A stretch of DNA of 64,000 nucleotides from Sansalvadorimonas sp965221135 (GCA_965221135.1 CBDCRZ010000121.1:682001-746000); one strand, 5' to 3'. Counted from the first letter of the stretch, positions 18,541 to 29,283 are shown. Notes: generated from the sequence alone by a model not told the origin. A program made the numbers and translations.

Positions 18541-20202
18541 CTATTTGCTGCGCTTACTCTTGCAGATGGTGTTCCGCTTGCCCTTGCAGAGGCTGTCGCT
18601 GCTGCCCCGGCGGTGGGACTCAAGCCGACTGACCGTGTCGAAGTGCTGACCACAGTCACAGGTGGTGTTCCGTTTGCCCTTGCAGAGGCTGCCGCTGCTG
18701 CCCTTGCGGTGGGAATTAAGCAGGCTGACCGTATCGAAGTGCTGACCACAGTCACAGGTGGTGTTCCGCTTGCCCTTGCAGAGGCTGTCGCTGCTGCTCT
18801 GACGGTGAGATTGAAGCTGGCTGGCCGTATCGAAGCGCTGGCCACAGCCACAGGTGGTGTTCCTCTTGCCCTTGCAGAGGCTGTCGCTGCTGCACTGACG
18901 GTGGGAATTCAGCAGGCTCATCGTCGCGAAATTCTGACCACAGCCACAGGTGGTGTTCCGCTTGCCCTTGCAGAGGCTGTCGCTGCTGCTCTGACGATGG
19001 ATCTCTAGCCGACTGGCCGTATCGAAGGGCTGGCCACAGTCACAGGTGGTATTCCGCTTGCACTTGCAGAGGCTGTCGCTGCTGCCCCGGCGGTGGGAAA
19101 TAAGCAGGCTGGCCGTATCGAAGCGCTGGCCACAGTCACAGGTGGTGTTCCGCCTGCCCTTGCAGAGGCTGTCGCTGCTGCTCCGGCGGTGGGACTGAAG
19201 CCGACTGATCGTGTCGAAGTGCTGGCCACAGTCGCAGATGGTGTTCCGCTTGCCCTTGCAGAGGCTGTCGCTGCTGCACCGACGGTGGGATTGAAGCAGG
19301 CTGGCCGTATCGAAGTGCTGGCCACAGCCACAGGTGGTGTTCCACTTGCCCTTGCAGAGGCTGTCGCTGCTGCACTGACGGTGGGAATTAAGCAATCTGG
19401 CCGTATCGAAGTGCTGGCCACAGTCACACGTGGTGTTCAGCAGGCCCTTGCAGAGGCTGTCGCTGCTGCTCTGACGGTGGGAATTAAGCAGGCTGACCGT
19501 ATCGAAGTGCTGGCCACAGTCACAGGTGGTGTTCCGCTTGCACTTGCAGAGGCTGTCGCTGCTGCACCAGCGGTGGGAATTAAGCAGGCTCACCGTCGCG
19601 AAATTCTGACCACAGCCGCAGGTGGTGTTTCGTTGCCCCCTGGGTGTTGATACAGATGCTATTTCAATGCCCCCTATCTGGCTATCGTAACCCTGATCAT
19701 CAGCCTCTGTTGACGGGGTGTCAGATTCAGATGGCTCTTTTTTAACAATGCTCCGACAGTGAATTTCCCAGGCCTTGATATCAGGGTTGTCAGGTAGCAT
19801 CAGCTCCTCCAGGCCGATAATTGATTCGCCTGTGACCATCACATCATCGCCCCATGACGGGGTAGCGGTTTTGCCGGGCGTTACGGAGCAGACAGAGCCC
19901 TTGGCGCTGACATTCAGTGCATCCCCGACCTGTCTCGGGATCCTGACCCTGGCAGGTTTGTCAACGCCCTGACAGACCAGAGCGTGTTCTGGACCGGCTA
20001 CACAGAATGTGTCGCCCATAGGTTGAACAGCGGGGGAGGTTGTATGGATACGACCTGTTGAGAGGATATCGGTCACCTCTTCGCTGACGGGTAACACAAG
20101 AGTGCAGTGACCTTTTGTTTTCAAACCTGTACCAAAAACAAGAGATGGGGCAATGGCCAGAGCCAGCCAAAGAACTCTGGATGTCATCAACGGCTGTAAC
20201 AC
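18541..20202 (-). CDS. Array A gene A11, secreted CxC-H-C finger repeat protein, 11 fingers plus partial unit
   Basis: 553 aa. After finger 11 the array ends with a deleted unit: the linker GKRNTIC runs straight into KSKRSK, so the last finger has lost its helix and His. This is an in-frame deletion between the start of one unit and the terminal tail. The ribosome-binding site before the GTG is AAGGAAGG. The genus-typical acidic linker has DSQIG where others have DSPIG. Confidence 0.85.
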   Translation of the reverse strand: MLQPLMTSRVLWLALAIAPSLVFGTGLKTKGHCTLVLPVSEEVTDILSTGRIHTTSPAVQPMGDTFCVAGPEHALVCQGVDKPARVRIPRQVGDALNVSAKGSVCSVTPGKTATPSWGDDVMVTGESIIGLEELMLPDNPDIKAWEIHCRSIVKKEPSESDTPSTEADDQGYDSQIGGIEIASVSTPRGQRNTTCGCGQNFATVSLLNSHRWCSSDSLCKCKRNTTCDCGQHFDTVSLLNSHRQSSSDSLCKGLLNTTCDCGQHFDTARLLNSHRQCSSDSLCKGKWNTTCGCGQHFDTASLLQSHRRCSSDSLCKGKRNTICDCGQHFDTISRLQSHRRSSSDSLCKGRRNTTCDCGQRFDTASLLISHRRGSSDSLCKCKRNTTCDCGQPFDTASRLEIHRQSSSDSLCKGKRNTTCGCGQNFATMSLLNSHRQCSSDSLCKGKRNTTCGCGQRFDTASQLQSHRQSSSDSLCKGKRNTTCDCGQHFDTVSLLNSHRKGSSGSLCKGKRNTTCDCGQHFDTVSRLESHRRGSSDSLCKGKRNTICKSKRSK

Positions 20203-20402
20203 GCCACCTTCCTTGATTCCGTTCGGATTTACAGGCTAGCAGATGAACGGAGAATATCATTCTTCCCATCAGGCGGCTCTATAGGCGTTGAATATTCCAG
20301 AGAAGCATGATGACAAAAAGCGTATCGAGATATGAGAGGGGCCATGGCGCTGAGTGAGGCTCAACCGGGCCGCAGTGATATCAACTATTAGCGCCTCCTT
20401 TT

Positions 20403-22040
20403 CTATTTGCTGCGCTTACTCTTGCAGAGGGTGTTGCTGCTGACGCGGCGGTGGGAATTAAGCAGGTTCATCGTCGCGAAATTCTGACCACAGTCACAGG
20501 TGGTGTTCCGCTTGCCCTTGCAGCGGCTGTCACTGATGCCCCGGCGGTGATATCTAAGCTGGTTGACCGTGCCGAAGTGCTGGCCACAGTCACAGGTGGT
20601 GTTCCGCTTGCCCTTGCAAAGGCTGTCGCTGCTGCCCCGGCGGTGATATTCAAGCTGGTTGACCGTGCCGAAGTGCTGGCCACAGTCACAGGTGGTGTTC
20701 CGCTTGCCCTTGCAGAGGCTGTCGCTGCTGCCCTGGCGGTGAGTTTGAAGCAGGCTGGCCGTATCGAAGTGCTGACCACAGTCACAGGTGGTGTTCCGCT
20801 TGCCCTTACAGAGGCTGTCGCTGCTGCCCCGGCGGTGGGACTCAAGCCGACTGACCGTATCGAAGCGCTGGCCACAGTCGCAGGTAGTGTTCTGCCTGCC
20901 CTTACAGAGGGTGTCGCTGCTGCACCGGCGGTGGGACTGAAGCAGACTGAACGTGTCGAAGTACTGGCCACAGTCGCAGGTGGTGTTCCGCTTGCCCTTG
21001 CAGAGGCTGTCGCTGCTGCGCTGACGGTGGGAATCAAGCAGGCTCATCGTATCGAAGTGCTGGCCACAGCCACAGGTGGTGTTCCGCGCGCCCTTGCAGA
21101 GGCTGTCGCTGCTGCACTGACGGTGGGAATGAAGCAGGCTGACCGTATTGAAGTGCTGACCACAGTCGCAGGTGGTCTTCTGCCTGCCCTTACAGAGGGT
21201 GTCGCTGCTGCACCGCCGGTGGCTCTGAAGCCGACTGAACGTATCGAAGTGCTGACCACATTCGCAGGTGGTCTTCTGCCTGCCCTTACAGAGGGTGTCG
21301 CTGCTGCACCGGCGGTGGCTCTGAAGCCGACTGATCGTATCGAAGTGCTGGCCACAGTCGCAGGTGGTGTTCCGCTTGCCCTTGCAGAGGCTGTCGCTGC
21401 TGCACCGGCTGTGGGAATCAAGCAGGATCATCGTCGCGAAATTCTGACCACAGCCGCAGGTGGTGTTTGGTTGCCCCCTGGGTGTTGATACTGATGCTAT
21501 TTCAATTTCCCCTATCGGGCTATCGTAACCCTGGTCATCAGCCTCTGTTGACGGGGTGTCAGATTCAGATGGCTCTTTTTTAACAATGCTCCGACAGTGA
21601 ATTTCCCAGGCTCTGATATCAGGGTTGTCTGGTAGCATCAGCTCTTCCAGGCCAAGAACTGAGTCGCCTGTGACCATCACATCATCGTCCCATGACGGGG
21701 TAGCGGTTTTGTCGGACGTTGCGAAGCAGACAGAGCCTTTGGCCCTGACATTAAGAGCATCCCCGACCCGTCCTGGGATCCTGACTCTGGCAGGTTTGTC
21801 AACGCCCTGACAGACCAGAGCGTGTTCTGGGCCGGCTACACAGAATGTATCGCCCATAGGTTGAACAGTGGGGGAGGTTGTATGGATACGACCTGTTGAG
21901 AGGATATCGGTCACCTCTTCGCTGACGGGTAACACAAGAGTGCAGTGACCTTTTGTTTTCAAACCTGTACCAAAAACAAGAGATGGGGCAATAGCCAGGG
22001 CCAGCCAAAGAACTCTGAATGCTATTAACTGCTTTAGCAC
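20403..22040 (-). CDS. Array A gene A12, secreted CxC-H-C finger repeat protein, 11 fingers
   Basis: 545 aa. Three fingers are of the TFSRLQSH/TISRLQSH type linked by GRQKTTC or GRQNTTC and look like recent duplicates (about 21140-21330). Two further adjacent fingers (HFGTVNQLEYH, HFGTVNQLRYH) at 20530-20720 form another duplicate pair. It ends with an NFATMNLL finger and CKSKRSK, so it lacks the SF/ESF end pair. Confidence 0.85.
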   Translation of the reverse strand: MLKQLIAFRVLWLALAIAPSLVFGTGLKTKGHCTLVLPVSEEVTDILSTGRIHTTSPTVQPMGDTFCVAGPEHALVCQGVDKPARVRIPGRVGDALNVRAKGSVCFATSDKTATPSWDDDVMVTGDSVLGLEELMLPDNPDIRAWEIHCRSIVKKEPSESDTPSTEADDQGYDSPIGEIEIASVSTPRGQPNTTCGCGQNFATMILLDSHSRCSSDSLCKGKRNTTCDCGQHFDTISRLQSHRRCSSDTLCKGRQKTTCECGQHFDTFSRLQSHRRCSSDTLCKGRQKTTCDCGQHFNTVSLLHSHRQCSSDSLCKGARNTTCGCGQHFDTMSLLDSHRQRSSDSLCKGKRNTTCDCGQYFDTFSLLQSHRRCSSDTLCKGRQNTTCDCGQRFDTVSRLESHRRGSSDSLCKGKRNTTCDCGQHFDTASLLQTHRQGSSDSLCKGKRNTTCDCGQHFGTVNQLEYHRRGSSDSLCKGKRNTTCDCGQHFGTVNQLRYHRRGISDSRCKGKRNTTCDCGQNFATMNLLNSHRRVSSNTLCKSKRSK

Positions 22041-22227
22041 ACCAATTTCTCTGATTCCATTCGGATTCACAGGCTAGCATATGATCGGAAAAGGGGGTGT
22101 TCCCATCAGGCGGTTATATAGGCGTTGAAGATTCCAGAGAAGCATGATGACAAAAAGCGTATCGAAATATGAGGGTGAGTGAGGCTCAACCGGGCAGCAG
22201 TGATATCAACTATTAGCGCCTCCTTTT

Positions 22228-23769
22228 CTATTTTCTGCGCTTACTCTTGCAGAGGGTGTTGCAGCTGAAGCTGCGGTGGGATTTAAGCTGCCTGACCGTA
22301 TTAAAGCTCTCACCACAGCCGCATGTAGTATTCAATTTTCCCTTGCAGACGCTATCGCTGCTGACCTCGCGGTGGGATTCAAGCAATCTGGGCGTGTCGA
22401 AGCTCCGGCCACAACCGCAGGTGGTGTTCCGCTTGCCCATGCAGAGGCTGTCGCTGCTGCCCCGGCGGTGGGATTTAAGCTGCCTGACCGTATTAAAGCT
22501 CTCACCACAGCCGCATGTGGTGTTCAATTTCCCCTTGCAGACGCTATCGCTGCTGCCCTCGCGGTGGGAACAAAGCAGGTTGGGCGTGCCGAACCTCTTG
22601 CCACAACCGCAGGTGGTGTTCCGCTTACCCTTGCAGAGGCTGTCGCTGCTGCACTGACGATGGTAACCAAGCAGGCTCATCGTCGCGAAATTCTGACCAC
22701 AGTCACAGATGGTGTTCCTCCTGCCCTTGCAGAGGCTGTCGCTGCTGCTCTGACGGTGGGAATTAAGCAGGCTGAACGTATCGAAGTGCTGGCCACAGTC
22801 ACAGGTGGTGTTCCGCTTGCCTTTGCAGAGGCTGTCGCTGCTGCCCCGGCGGTGGGATTTAAGCTGCCTGACCATATTAAAGCTCTCACCACAGCCGCAT
22901 GTGGTGTTCAATTTTCCCTTGCAGACGCTATCGCTGCTGCCCTCACGGTGGGAACAAAGCAGGCTGAGCGTGTCGAAGTGCTGGCCACAGTCGCAGGTGG
23001 CGTTCCGCTTGCCCTTACAGAGGATGTCGCTGCTGCACCGGCGGTGGGAATTAAGCAGGTTCATCGTCGAGAAATTCTGACCACAGTCGCAGGTGGTGTC
23101 CCGCCTGCCCTTGCAGAGGGGGGCGCTACTTCCCTCACGATGGGTCCGAAGCCGCCTGACCGTGTCGAAGTGCTGGCCACAGCCGCAGGTGGTGTTTGGT
23201 TGCCCCCTGGGTGTTGATACAGATGCTATTTCAATGCCCCCTATCGGGATAGCGTAACCCTGGTCATCAGCCTCTGTTGACGGGGTGTCAGATTCAGATG
23301 GCTCTTTTTTAACAAGGCTCCGACAGTGAATTTCCCAGGCTCTGATATCAGGGTTGTCAGCTAGCATCAGCTCCTCCAGGCCGAGAACTGAGTCGCCTGT
23401 GACCATCACATCATCGCCCCATGACGGGGTAGCGGTTTTGTTGGACGTTGCGAAGCAGACAGAGCCTTTGGCCCTGACATTCAGAGCACCACCGACCTGT
23501 CCTGGGATCCTGACTCTGGCAGGTTTGTCAACGCCCTGACAGACCAGAGCGTGTTCTGGACCGGCTACACAGAATGTATCGCCCATAGGTTGAACAGCGG
23601 GGGAGGTTGTATGGATACGACCTGTTGAGAGGATATCGGTCACCTCTTCGCTGACGGGTAACACAAGAGTGCAGTGACCTTTTGTTTTCAAACCTGTACC
23701 AAAAACAAGAGGTGGGGCAACAGCCAGGGCCAGCCAAAGAGCTCTGAATGCTATTAACGGCTTTAGCAC
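22228..23769 (-). CDS. Array A gene A13, secreted CxC-H-C finger repeat protein, 10 fingers
   Basis: 513 aa. The linker reads GYAIPIG where most have GYDSPIG. Three SF/ESF finger pairs are present, including the C-terminal one; the last unit has HRSFSCNTLC. A14 is a near copy with one additional finger, so the two genes descend from a recent gene duplication. The tail is CKSKRRK. Confidence 0.85.
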   Translation of the reverse strand: MLKPLIAFRALWLALAVAPPLVFGTGLKTKGHCTLVLPVSEEVTDILSTGRIHTTSPAVQPMGDTFCVAGPEHALVCQGVDKPARVRIPGQVGGALNVRAKGSVCFATSNKTATPSWGDDVMVTGDSVLGLEELMLADNPDIRAWEIHCRSLVKKEPSESDTPSTEADDQGYAIPIGGIEIASVSTPRGQPNTTCGCGQHFDTVRRLRTHREGSSAPLCKGRRDTTCDCGQNFSTMNLLNSHRRCSSDILCKGKRNATCDCGQHFDTLSLLCSHREGSSDSVCKGKLNTTCGCGESFNMVRQLKSHRRGSSDSLCKGKRNTTCDCGQHFDTFSLLNSHRQSSSDSLCKGRRNTICDCGQNFATMSLLGYHRQCSSDSLCKGKRNTTCGCGKRFGTPNLLCSHREGSSDSVCKGKLNTTCGCGESFNTVRQLKSHRRGSSDSLCMGKRNTTCGCGRSFDTPRLLESHREVSSDSVCKGKLNTTCGCGESFNTVRQLKSHRSFSCNTLCKSKRRK

Positions 23770-23964
23770 ACCAATTTCTCTGATTCCATTCGGATTCACA
23801 GGCTAGCAGATGATCGGAAAAGGGGTGTTCCCATCAGGCGGTTATATAGGCGTTGAAGATTCCAGAGAAGCATGATGACAAAAAGCGTATCGAAATATGA
23901 GGGGCCTGGCGCTGAGTGAGGCTCAACCGGGCAGCAGTGATATCAACTATTAGCGCCTCCTTTT

Positions 23965-25602
23965 CTATTTGCTGCGCTTACTCTTGCAGAGGGTGTTGCA
24001 GCTGAAGCTGCGGTGGGATTTAAGCTGCCTGACCGTATTAAAGCTCTCACCACAGCCGCATGTAGTATTCAACTTTCCCTTGCAGACGCTATCGCTGCTG
24101 CCATCGCGGTGGGATTCAAGCAATCTGGGCGTGTAGAAGCTCCGGCCACAACCGCAGGTGGTGTTCCACTTGCCCATGCAGAGGCTGTCGCTGCTGCCCC
24201 GGCGGTGGGATTTAAGCTGCCTGACCGAATTAAAGCTCTCACCACAGCCGCATGTGGTGTTCAATTTTCCCTTGCAGACGCTATCGCTGCTGCCCTCGCG
24301 GTGGAAACAAAGCAGGTTGGGCGCGCCGAAGCTCTTGCCACAACCGCAGGTGGTGTTCCGCGTGCCCTTGCAGAGGCTGTCGCTGCTGCACTGACGATGG
24401 TAACCAAGCAGGCTCATCGTCGCGAAATTCTGGCCACAGTCACAGGTGGTGTTCCTCTTGCCCTTGCAGAGGCTGTCGCTGCTGCACTGACGGTGGGAAT
24501 TAAGCAGGCTGGCCGTATCGAAGTGCTGGCCACAGTCACAGGTGGTGTTCTGCTTGCCCTTGCAGAGGCTGTCGCTGCTGACCCGGCGGTGGGAATTAAG
24601 CAGGCTGGCCGTATCGAAGTGCTGGCCACAGTCACAGGTGGTGTTCCGCTTGCCTTGGCAGAGGCTGTCGCTGCTGCCCCGGCGGTGGGATTTAAGCTGC
24701 CTGACCATATTAAAGCTCTCACCACAGCCGCATGTGGTGTTCAATTTTCCCTTGCAGACGCTATCGCTGCTGCCCTCGCGGTGGGAACAAAGCAGGCTGG
24801 GCGTGTCGAAGTGCTGGCCACAGTCGCAGGTGGTGTTCCGCTTGCCCTTACAGAGGGTGTCGCTGCTGCACCGGCGGTGGGAATTAAGCAGGTTCATCGT
24901 CGCGAAATTCTGACCACAGTCGCAGGTGGTGTTCCGCTTGCCCTTGCAGAGGGGGGCGCTACTTCCATCACGATGGATCCGAAGCCGCCTGACCGTGTCG
25001 AAGTGCTGGCCACAGCCGCAGGTGGTGTTTCCTTGCCCCCTGGGTGTTGATACAGATGCTATTTCAATGCCCCCTATCGGGCTATCGTAACCCTGGCCAT
25101 CAGCCCCTGTTGACGGGGTGTCAAATTCAGATGGCTCTTTTTTAACAATGCTCCGACAGTGAATTTCCCAGGCTCTGATATCAGGGTTGTCAGGTAGCAT
25201 CAGCTCCTCCAGGCCGAGAACTGAGTCACCTGTGACCATCACACCATCGTCCCATAACGGGGTAGCGGTTTTGTCGGACGTTGAGAAGCAGACAGAGCCT
25301 TTGGCCCTGACATTCAGAGCATCCCCGACCTGTCCTGGGATCCTGACTCTGGCAGGTTTGTCAACGCCCTGGCAGACCAGAGCGTGTTCTGGACCGTCTA
25401 CACAGAATGTATCGCCCATAGGTTGAACAGCGAGGGAGGTTGTATGGATACGACCTGTTGAGAGGATATCGGTCACCTCTTCGCTGACGGGTAACACAAG
25501 AGTGCAGTGACCTTTTGTTTTCAAACCTGTACCAAAAACAAGAGATGGGGTTACAGCCAGGGCCAGCCCAAAAACTCTGAATGCTATTAACGGCTTTAGC
25601 AC
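23965..25602 (-). CDS. Array A gene A14, secreted CxC-H-C finger repeat protein, 11 fingers
   Basis: 545 aa. Same finger order as A13 with an extra HFDTASLLNSH unit in the middle. Substitutions special to this copy include VFGLALAV in the signal peptide, VDGPEH in the N-terminal domain and SFYTPRLL in the penultimate finger. It ends with the SF/ESF pair and CKSKRSK. Confidence 0.85.
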   Translation of the reverse strand: MLKPLIAFRVFGLALAVTPSLVFGTGLKTKGHCTLVLPVSEEVTDILSTGRIHTTSLAVQPMGDTFCVDGPEHALVCQGVDKPARVRIPGQVGDALNVRAKGSVCFSTSDKTATPLWDDGVMVTGDSVLGLEELMLPDNPDIRAWEIHCRSIVKKEPSEFDTPSTGADGQGYDSPIGGIEIASVSTPRGQGNTTCGCGQHFDTVRRLRIHRDGSSAPLCKGKRNTTCDCGQNFATMNLLNSHRRCSSDTLCKGKRNTTCDCGQHFDTPSLLCSHREGSSDSVCKGKLNTTCGCGESFNMVRQLKSHRRGSSDSLCQGKRNTTCDCGQHFDTASLLNSHRRVSSDSLCKGKQNTTCDCGQHFDTASLLNSHRQCSSDSLCKGKRNTTCDCGQNFATMSLLGYHRQCSSDSLCKGTRNTTCGCGKSFGAPNLLCFHREGSSDSVCKGKLNTTCGCGESFNSVRQLKSHRRGSSDSLCMGKWNTTCGCGRSFYTPRLLESHRDGSSDSVCKGKLNTTCGCGESFNTVRQLKSHRSFSCNTLCKSKRSK

Positions 25603-25804
25603 ACCAATTTCTCTGATTCCATTCGCATTCCACAGGCTAGCAGATGACCAGAAAAGGGGTTGTTCCCATCAGGCGGTTTTATAGGCGTTGAAGATTCCAG
25701 AGAAGCATGATGACAAAAAGCGTATCGAAATATGAGGGGGGGGGCCTGGCGCTGAGTGAGGTTCAACCGGGCAGCAGTGATATCAACTATTAGCGCCTCC
25801 TTAT

Positions 25805-27340
25805 CTATTTGCTGCGCTTACTCTTGCAGAGGGTGTTGCTGCTGAAGCTGCGGTGGGATTTAAGCTGCCTGACCGTATTGAAGCTCTCACCACAGCCGCA
25901 TGTGGTGTTCAATTTTCCCTTGCAGACGCTATCGCTGCTGCCCTCGCGGTGGGAACTAAGCAGGCTGGACGTGTCGAAGCTCCGGCCACAACCGCAGGTG
26001 GTGTTCCGCTTGCCCATGCAGAGGCTGTCGCTGCTGCCCCGGCGGTGGGATTTAAGCTGCCTGACCCTATTAAAGCTCTCACCACAGCCGCATGTGGTGT
26101 TCAATTTCCCCTTGCAGACGCTATCGCTGCTGCCCTCGCGGTGGGAACAAAGCAGGTTGGGCGTGCCGAAGCTCTTGCCACAACCGCAGGTGGTGTTCCG
26201 CTTGCCCTTGCAGAGGCTGTCGCTGCTGCACTGACGGTGGGAATTAAGCAGGCTGACCGTATCGAAGTGCTGGCCACAGTCACAGGTAGTGTTCCGCTTG
26301 CCCTTACAGTGGCTGTCGCTGCTGCTCTGACGGTGGGAATAAAGCAAGCTGGCCGTATCGAAGTGCCGGCCACAGTCACAGGTGGTGTTCCGCTTGCCCT
26401 TGCAGAGGCTGTCGCTGCTGCACTGACGGTGGGAATTAAGCAGGCTGACCGTATCGAAGTGCTGGCCACAGTCACAGGTAGTGTTCCGCTTGCCCTTACA
26501 GTGGCTGTCGCTGCAGCTCTGACGGTGGGAATAAAGCAAGCTGGCCGTATCGAAGTGCTGGCCACAGACACAGGTCGTGTTCTGCAGGCCCTTGCAGAGG
26601 CTGTCGCTGCTGCACTGGCGGTGGGAATTAAGCAGGCTGGCCGTATCGAAGCGCTGGCCACAGTCGCAGATGGTCTTCTGCTTGCCCTTACAGAGGCTGT
26701 CGCTACTGCCCCGCCGGTGGGAATTAAGCAGGCTCATCGTCGCGAAATTCTGAACACGGCCGCAGGTGGTGTTTCGTTGCCCCCTGGGTGTTGATACAGA
26801 TGCTATTTCAATGTCCCCTATCGGGCTATCGTAGCCCTGGTCATCAGCCTCTGTTGACGGGGATTCAGATGGCTCTTTTTTAACAATGCACCGACAGTGA
26901 ATTTCCCAGGCTCTGATATCAGGGTTGTCAGGTAGCATCAGCTCCTCCAGGCCGAGAACTGTGTCGCCTGTGACTATCACATCATCGTCCCATGACGGGG
27001 TAGAGGTTTGGTCGGACGTTGCGAAGCAGACAGAGCCTTTGGCCCTGACATTCAGAGCATCCCCGACCCGTCCTGGGATCCTGACTCTGGCAGGCTTGTC
27101 AACGCCCTGGCAGACCAGAGCGTGTTCTGGACCGGCTACACAGAATGTATCGCCCATAGGTTGAACAGCGGGGGAGGTTGTATGGATACGACCTGTTGAG
27201 AGGATATCGGTCACCTCTTCGCTGACGGGCAACACAAGAGTGCAGTGACCTTTTGTTTTCAAACCTGTACCAAAAACAAGAGATGGGGCAACAACCAGGG
27301 CCAGCCAAAGAACTCTGAATGCTATTAACGGCTTTAGCAC
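25805..27340 (-). CDS. Array A gene A15, secreted CxC-H-C finger repeat protein, 10 fingers
   Basis: 511 aa. Finger 1 has lost the second Cys (CGRV). The linker has a two-codon deletion directly after VKKEPSES. Fingers 3-4 and 5-6 form a repeated two-finger block (HFDTASLLYSH plus HFDTVSLLNSH) at about 26240-26530. C-terminal SF/ESF pairs occur twice in succession. Confidence 0.85.
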   Translation of the reverse strand: MLKPLIAFRVLWLALVVAPSLVFGTGLKTKGHCTLVLPVSEEVTDILSTGRIHTTSPAVQPMGDTFCVAGPEHALVCQGVDKPARVRIPGRVGDALNVRAKGSVCFATSDQTSTPSWDDDVIVTGDTVLGLEELMLPDNPDIRAWEIHCRCIVKKEPSESPSTEADDQGYDSPIGDIEIASVSTPRGQRNTTCGRVQNFATMSLLNSHRRGSSDSLCKGKQKTICDCGQRFDTASLLNSHRQCSSDSLCKGLQNTTCVCGQHFDTASLLYSHRQSCSDSHCKGKRNTTCDCGQHFDTVSLLNSHRQCSSDSLCKGKRNTTCDCGRHFDTASLLYSHRQSSSDSHCKGKRNTTCDCGQHFDTVSLLNSHRQCSSDSLCKGKRNTTCGCGKSFGTPNLLCSHREGSSDSVCKGKLNTTCGCGESFNRVRQLKSHRRGSSDSLCMGKRNTTCGCGRSFDTSSLLSSHREGSSDSVCKGKLNTTCGCGESFNTVRQLKSHRSFSSNTLCKSKRSK

Positions 27341-27525
27341 ACCAATTTCTCTGATTCCATTCGGATTCCACAGGCTAGCAGATGATCGGAAAAGGGGTTG
27401 TTCCCATCAGGCGGTTTTATAGGCGTTGAAGATTCCAGAGAAGCATGATGACAAAAAGCGTATCGAGATATGAGAGGGGCCATGGCGCTGAGTGAGGCTC
27501 AACCGGGCAGCAGTGATATCAACTA

Positions 27526-29082
27526 TTAGCGCCTGCTTTTCCATTTGCGGCGCTTACTCTTGCAGAGGGTGTTGCTGCTGACGCGGCGGTGGGATTTAAG
27601 CTGGCTGGCCGTATCGAAGTGATGGCCACAGTCACAGGTGGTGTTCAATTTTCCCTTGCAGACGCTATCGCTGCTGCCCCGGCGGTGGGAATAAAGCAGG
27701 CTCGTCGTCGCGAAATTCTGACCACAGCCGCAGGTGGTGTTCCGCTTGCCCTTACAGCGGCTGTCGCTGCTATTCTGACGGTGGGAATAAAGCAGGCTGG
27801 CCGTATCTAAGTGCTGGCCACAGTCACAGGTGGTGTTCCGCTTGCGCTTGCAGAGGCTGTCGCTGCTGCTCTGACGGTGGGAATAAAGCAGGCTGGCCGT
27901 ATCGAAGTGCTGGCCACAGTCACAGGTTGTGTTCCACCTGCCCTTGCAGAGGCTGTCGCTGCTGCCCCGGCGGTGGGAATTAAGCAGGCTCTTCATCGCG
28001 AAATTCTGACCACAGCCGCAGGTGGTGTTCCGCTTGCCCTTGCAGAGGCTGTCGCTGCTCCTCTGACGGTGGGAATTAAACAGGCTGACCGTATCGAAGT
28101 ACTGGCCACAGTCACAGGTGGTGTTCCGCTTGCCCTTGCAGAGGCTGTCGCTGCTGCCCTGGCGGTGGGAATTAAGCAGACTGACCGTATTGAAGTGCCG
28201 GCCACAGTCACAGGTGGTGTTCCGCCTGCCCTTGCAGAGGCTGTCGCTGCTGCTCTGACGGTGGGAATTAAGCCGGCTGACCGTATCGAAGTGCTGGCCA
28301 CAGCCACAGGTGGTGTTCCGCTTGCCCTTGCAGAGGCTGTCGCTGCTGCCCTGACGGTGGGAATTAAGCCGGCTGACCGTATCGAAGTGCTGGCCACAGT
28401 CACAGGTGGTGTTCCGCTTGCCCTTACAGAGGCTGTCGCTGCTGCTCTGACGGTGGGAATTAAGCAGGCTGGCCGTATCGAAGGGCAGGCCACGGCCGCA
28501 GGTGGTGTTTCGTTGCCCCCTGGGTGTTGATACAGATGCTATTTCAATGTCCCCTATCGGGCTATCGTAACCCTGGTCATCAGCCTCTGTTGACGGGGTG
28601 TCAGATTCAGATGGCTCTTTTTTAACAATGCTACGACAGTGAATTTCCCAGGCTCTGATATCAGGGTTGTCAGGTAGCATCAGCTCCTCCAGGCCGATAA
28701 CTGAGTCGCCTGTGACCATCACATCATCGTCCCATGATGGGGTAGCGGTTTTGTCGGTCGTTGCGAAGCAGACAGAGCCTTTGGCGCTGACATTCAGAGC
28801 ACCCCCGACCTGTCTCGGGATCCTGACTCTGGCAGGTTTGTCAACGCCCTGACAGACCAGAGCGTGTTCTGGACCGGCTACACAGAATGTATCGCCCATA
28901 GGTTGAACAGCGGGGGAGGTTGTATGGATACGACCTGTTGAGAGGATATCGGTCACCGCTTCGCTGACGGGCAACACAAGAGTGCAGTGACCTTTTGTTT
29001 TCAAACCTGTACCAAAAACAAGAGATGGGGCAACAACCAGGGCCAGCCAAAGAGCTCTGAATGCTATTAACGGCTCTAGCAC
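27526..29082 (-). CDS. Array A gene A16, secreted CxC-H-C finger repeat protein, 10 fingers, extended basic tail
   Basis: 518 aa. The usual stop TAG has become TGG, so the product continues to a next stop and ends KSKRRKWKSRR, a strongly basic tail. Upstream, the spacer leader stop TGA is also TGG in this copy, so the frame is open from the TTG leader (29265) through the whole spacer into the signal peptide; I still place the start at GTG by comparison with paralogues. Finger 1 has Arg for the second Cys; finger 8 has Leu for the core Phe (QHLDTAS). Confidence 0.8.
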   Translation of the reverse strand: MLEPLIAFRALWLALVVAPSLVFGTGLKTKGHCTLVLPVSEAVTDILSTGRIHTTSPAVQPMGDTFCVAGPEHALVCQGVDKPARVRIPRQVGGALNVSAKGSVCFATTDKTATPSWDDDVMVTGDSVIGLEELMLPDNPDIRAWEIHCRSIVKKEPSESDTPSTEADDQGYDSPIGDIEIASVSTPRGQRNTTCGRGLPFDTASLLNSHRQSSSDSLCKGKRNTTCDCGQHFDTVSRLNSHRQGSSDSLCKGKRNTTCGCGQHFDTVSRLNSHRQSSSDSLCKGRRNTTCDCGRHFNTVSLLNSHRQGSSDSLCKGKRNTTCDCGQYFDTVSLFNSHRQRSSDSLCKGKRNTTCGCGQNFAMKSLLNSHRRGSSDSLCKGRWNTTCDCGQHFDTASLLYSHRQSSSDSLCKRKRNTTCDCGQHLDTASLLYSHRQNSSDSRCKGKRNTTCGCGQNFATTSLLYSHRRGSSDSVCKGKLNTTCDCGHHFDTASQLKSHRRVSSNTLCKSKRRKWKSRR

Positions 29083-29283
29083 AGCAATTTCTCTGATTCC
29101 ATTCGGATTCCACAGGCTAGCAGATGAACGGAAAAGGGTATTGTTCCCATCAGGCGGTTTTATAGGCGTTGAAGATTCCAGAGAAGCATGATGACAAAAA
29201 GCGTATCGCGACATGAGAGGGGCCATGGCGCTGAGTGAGGCCCAACCGGACAGCAGTGATATCAACTATTAACGCCTCCTTTT

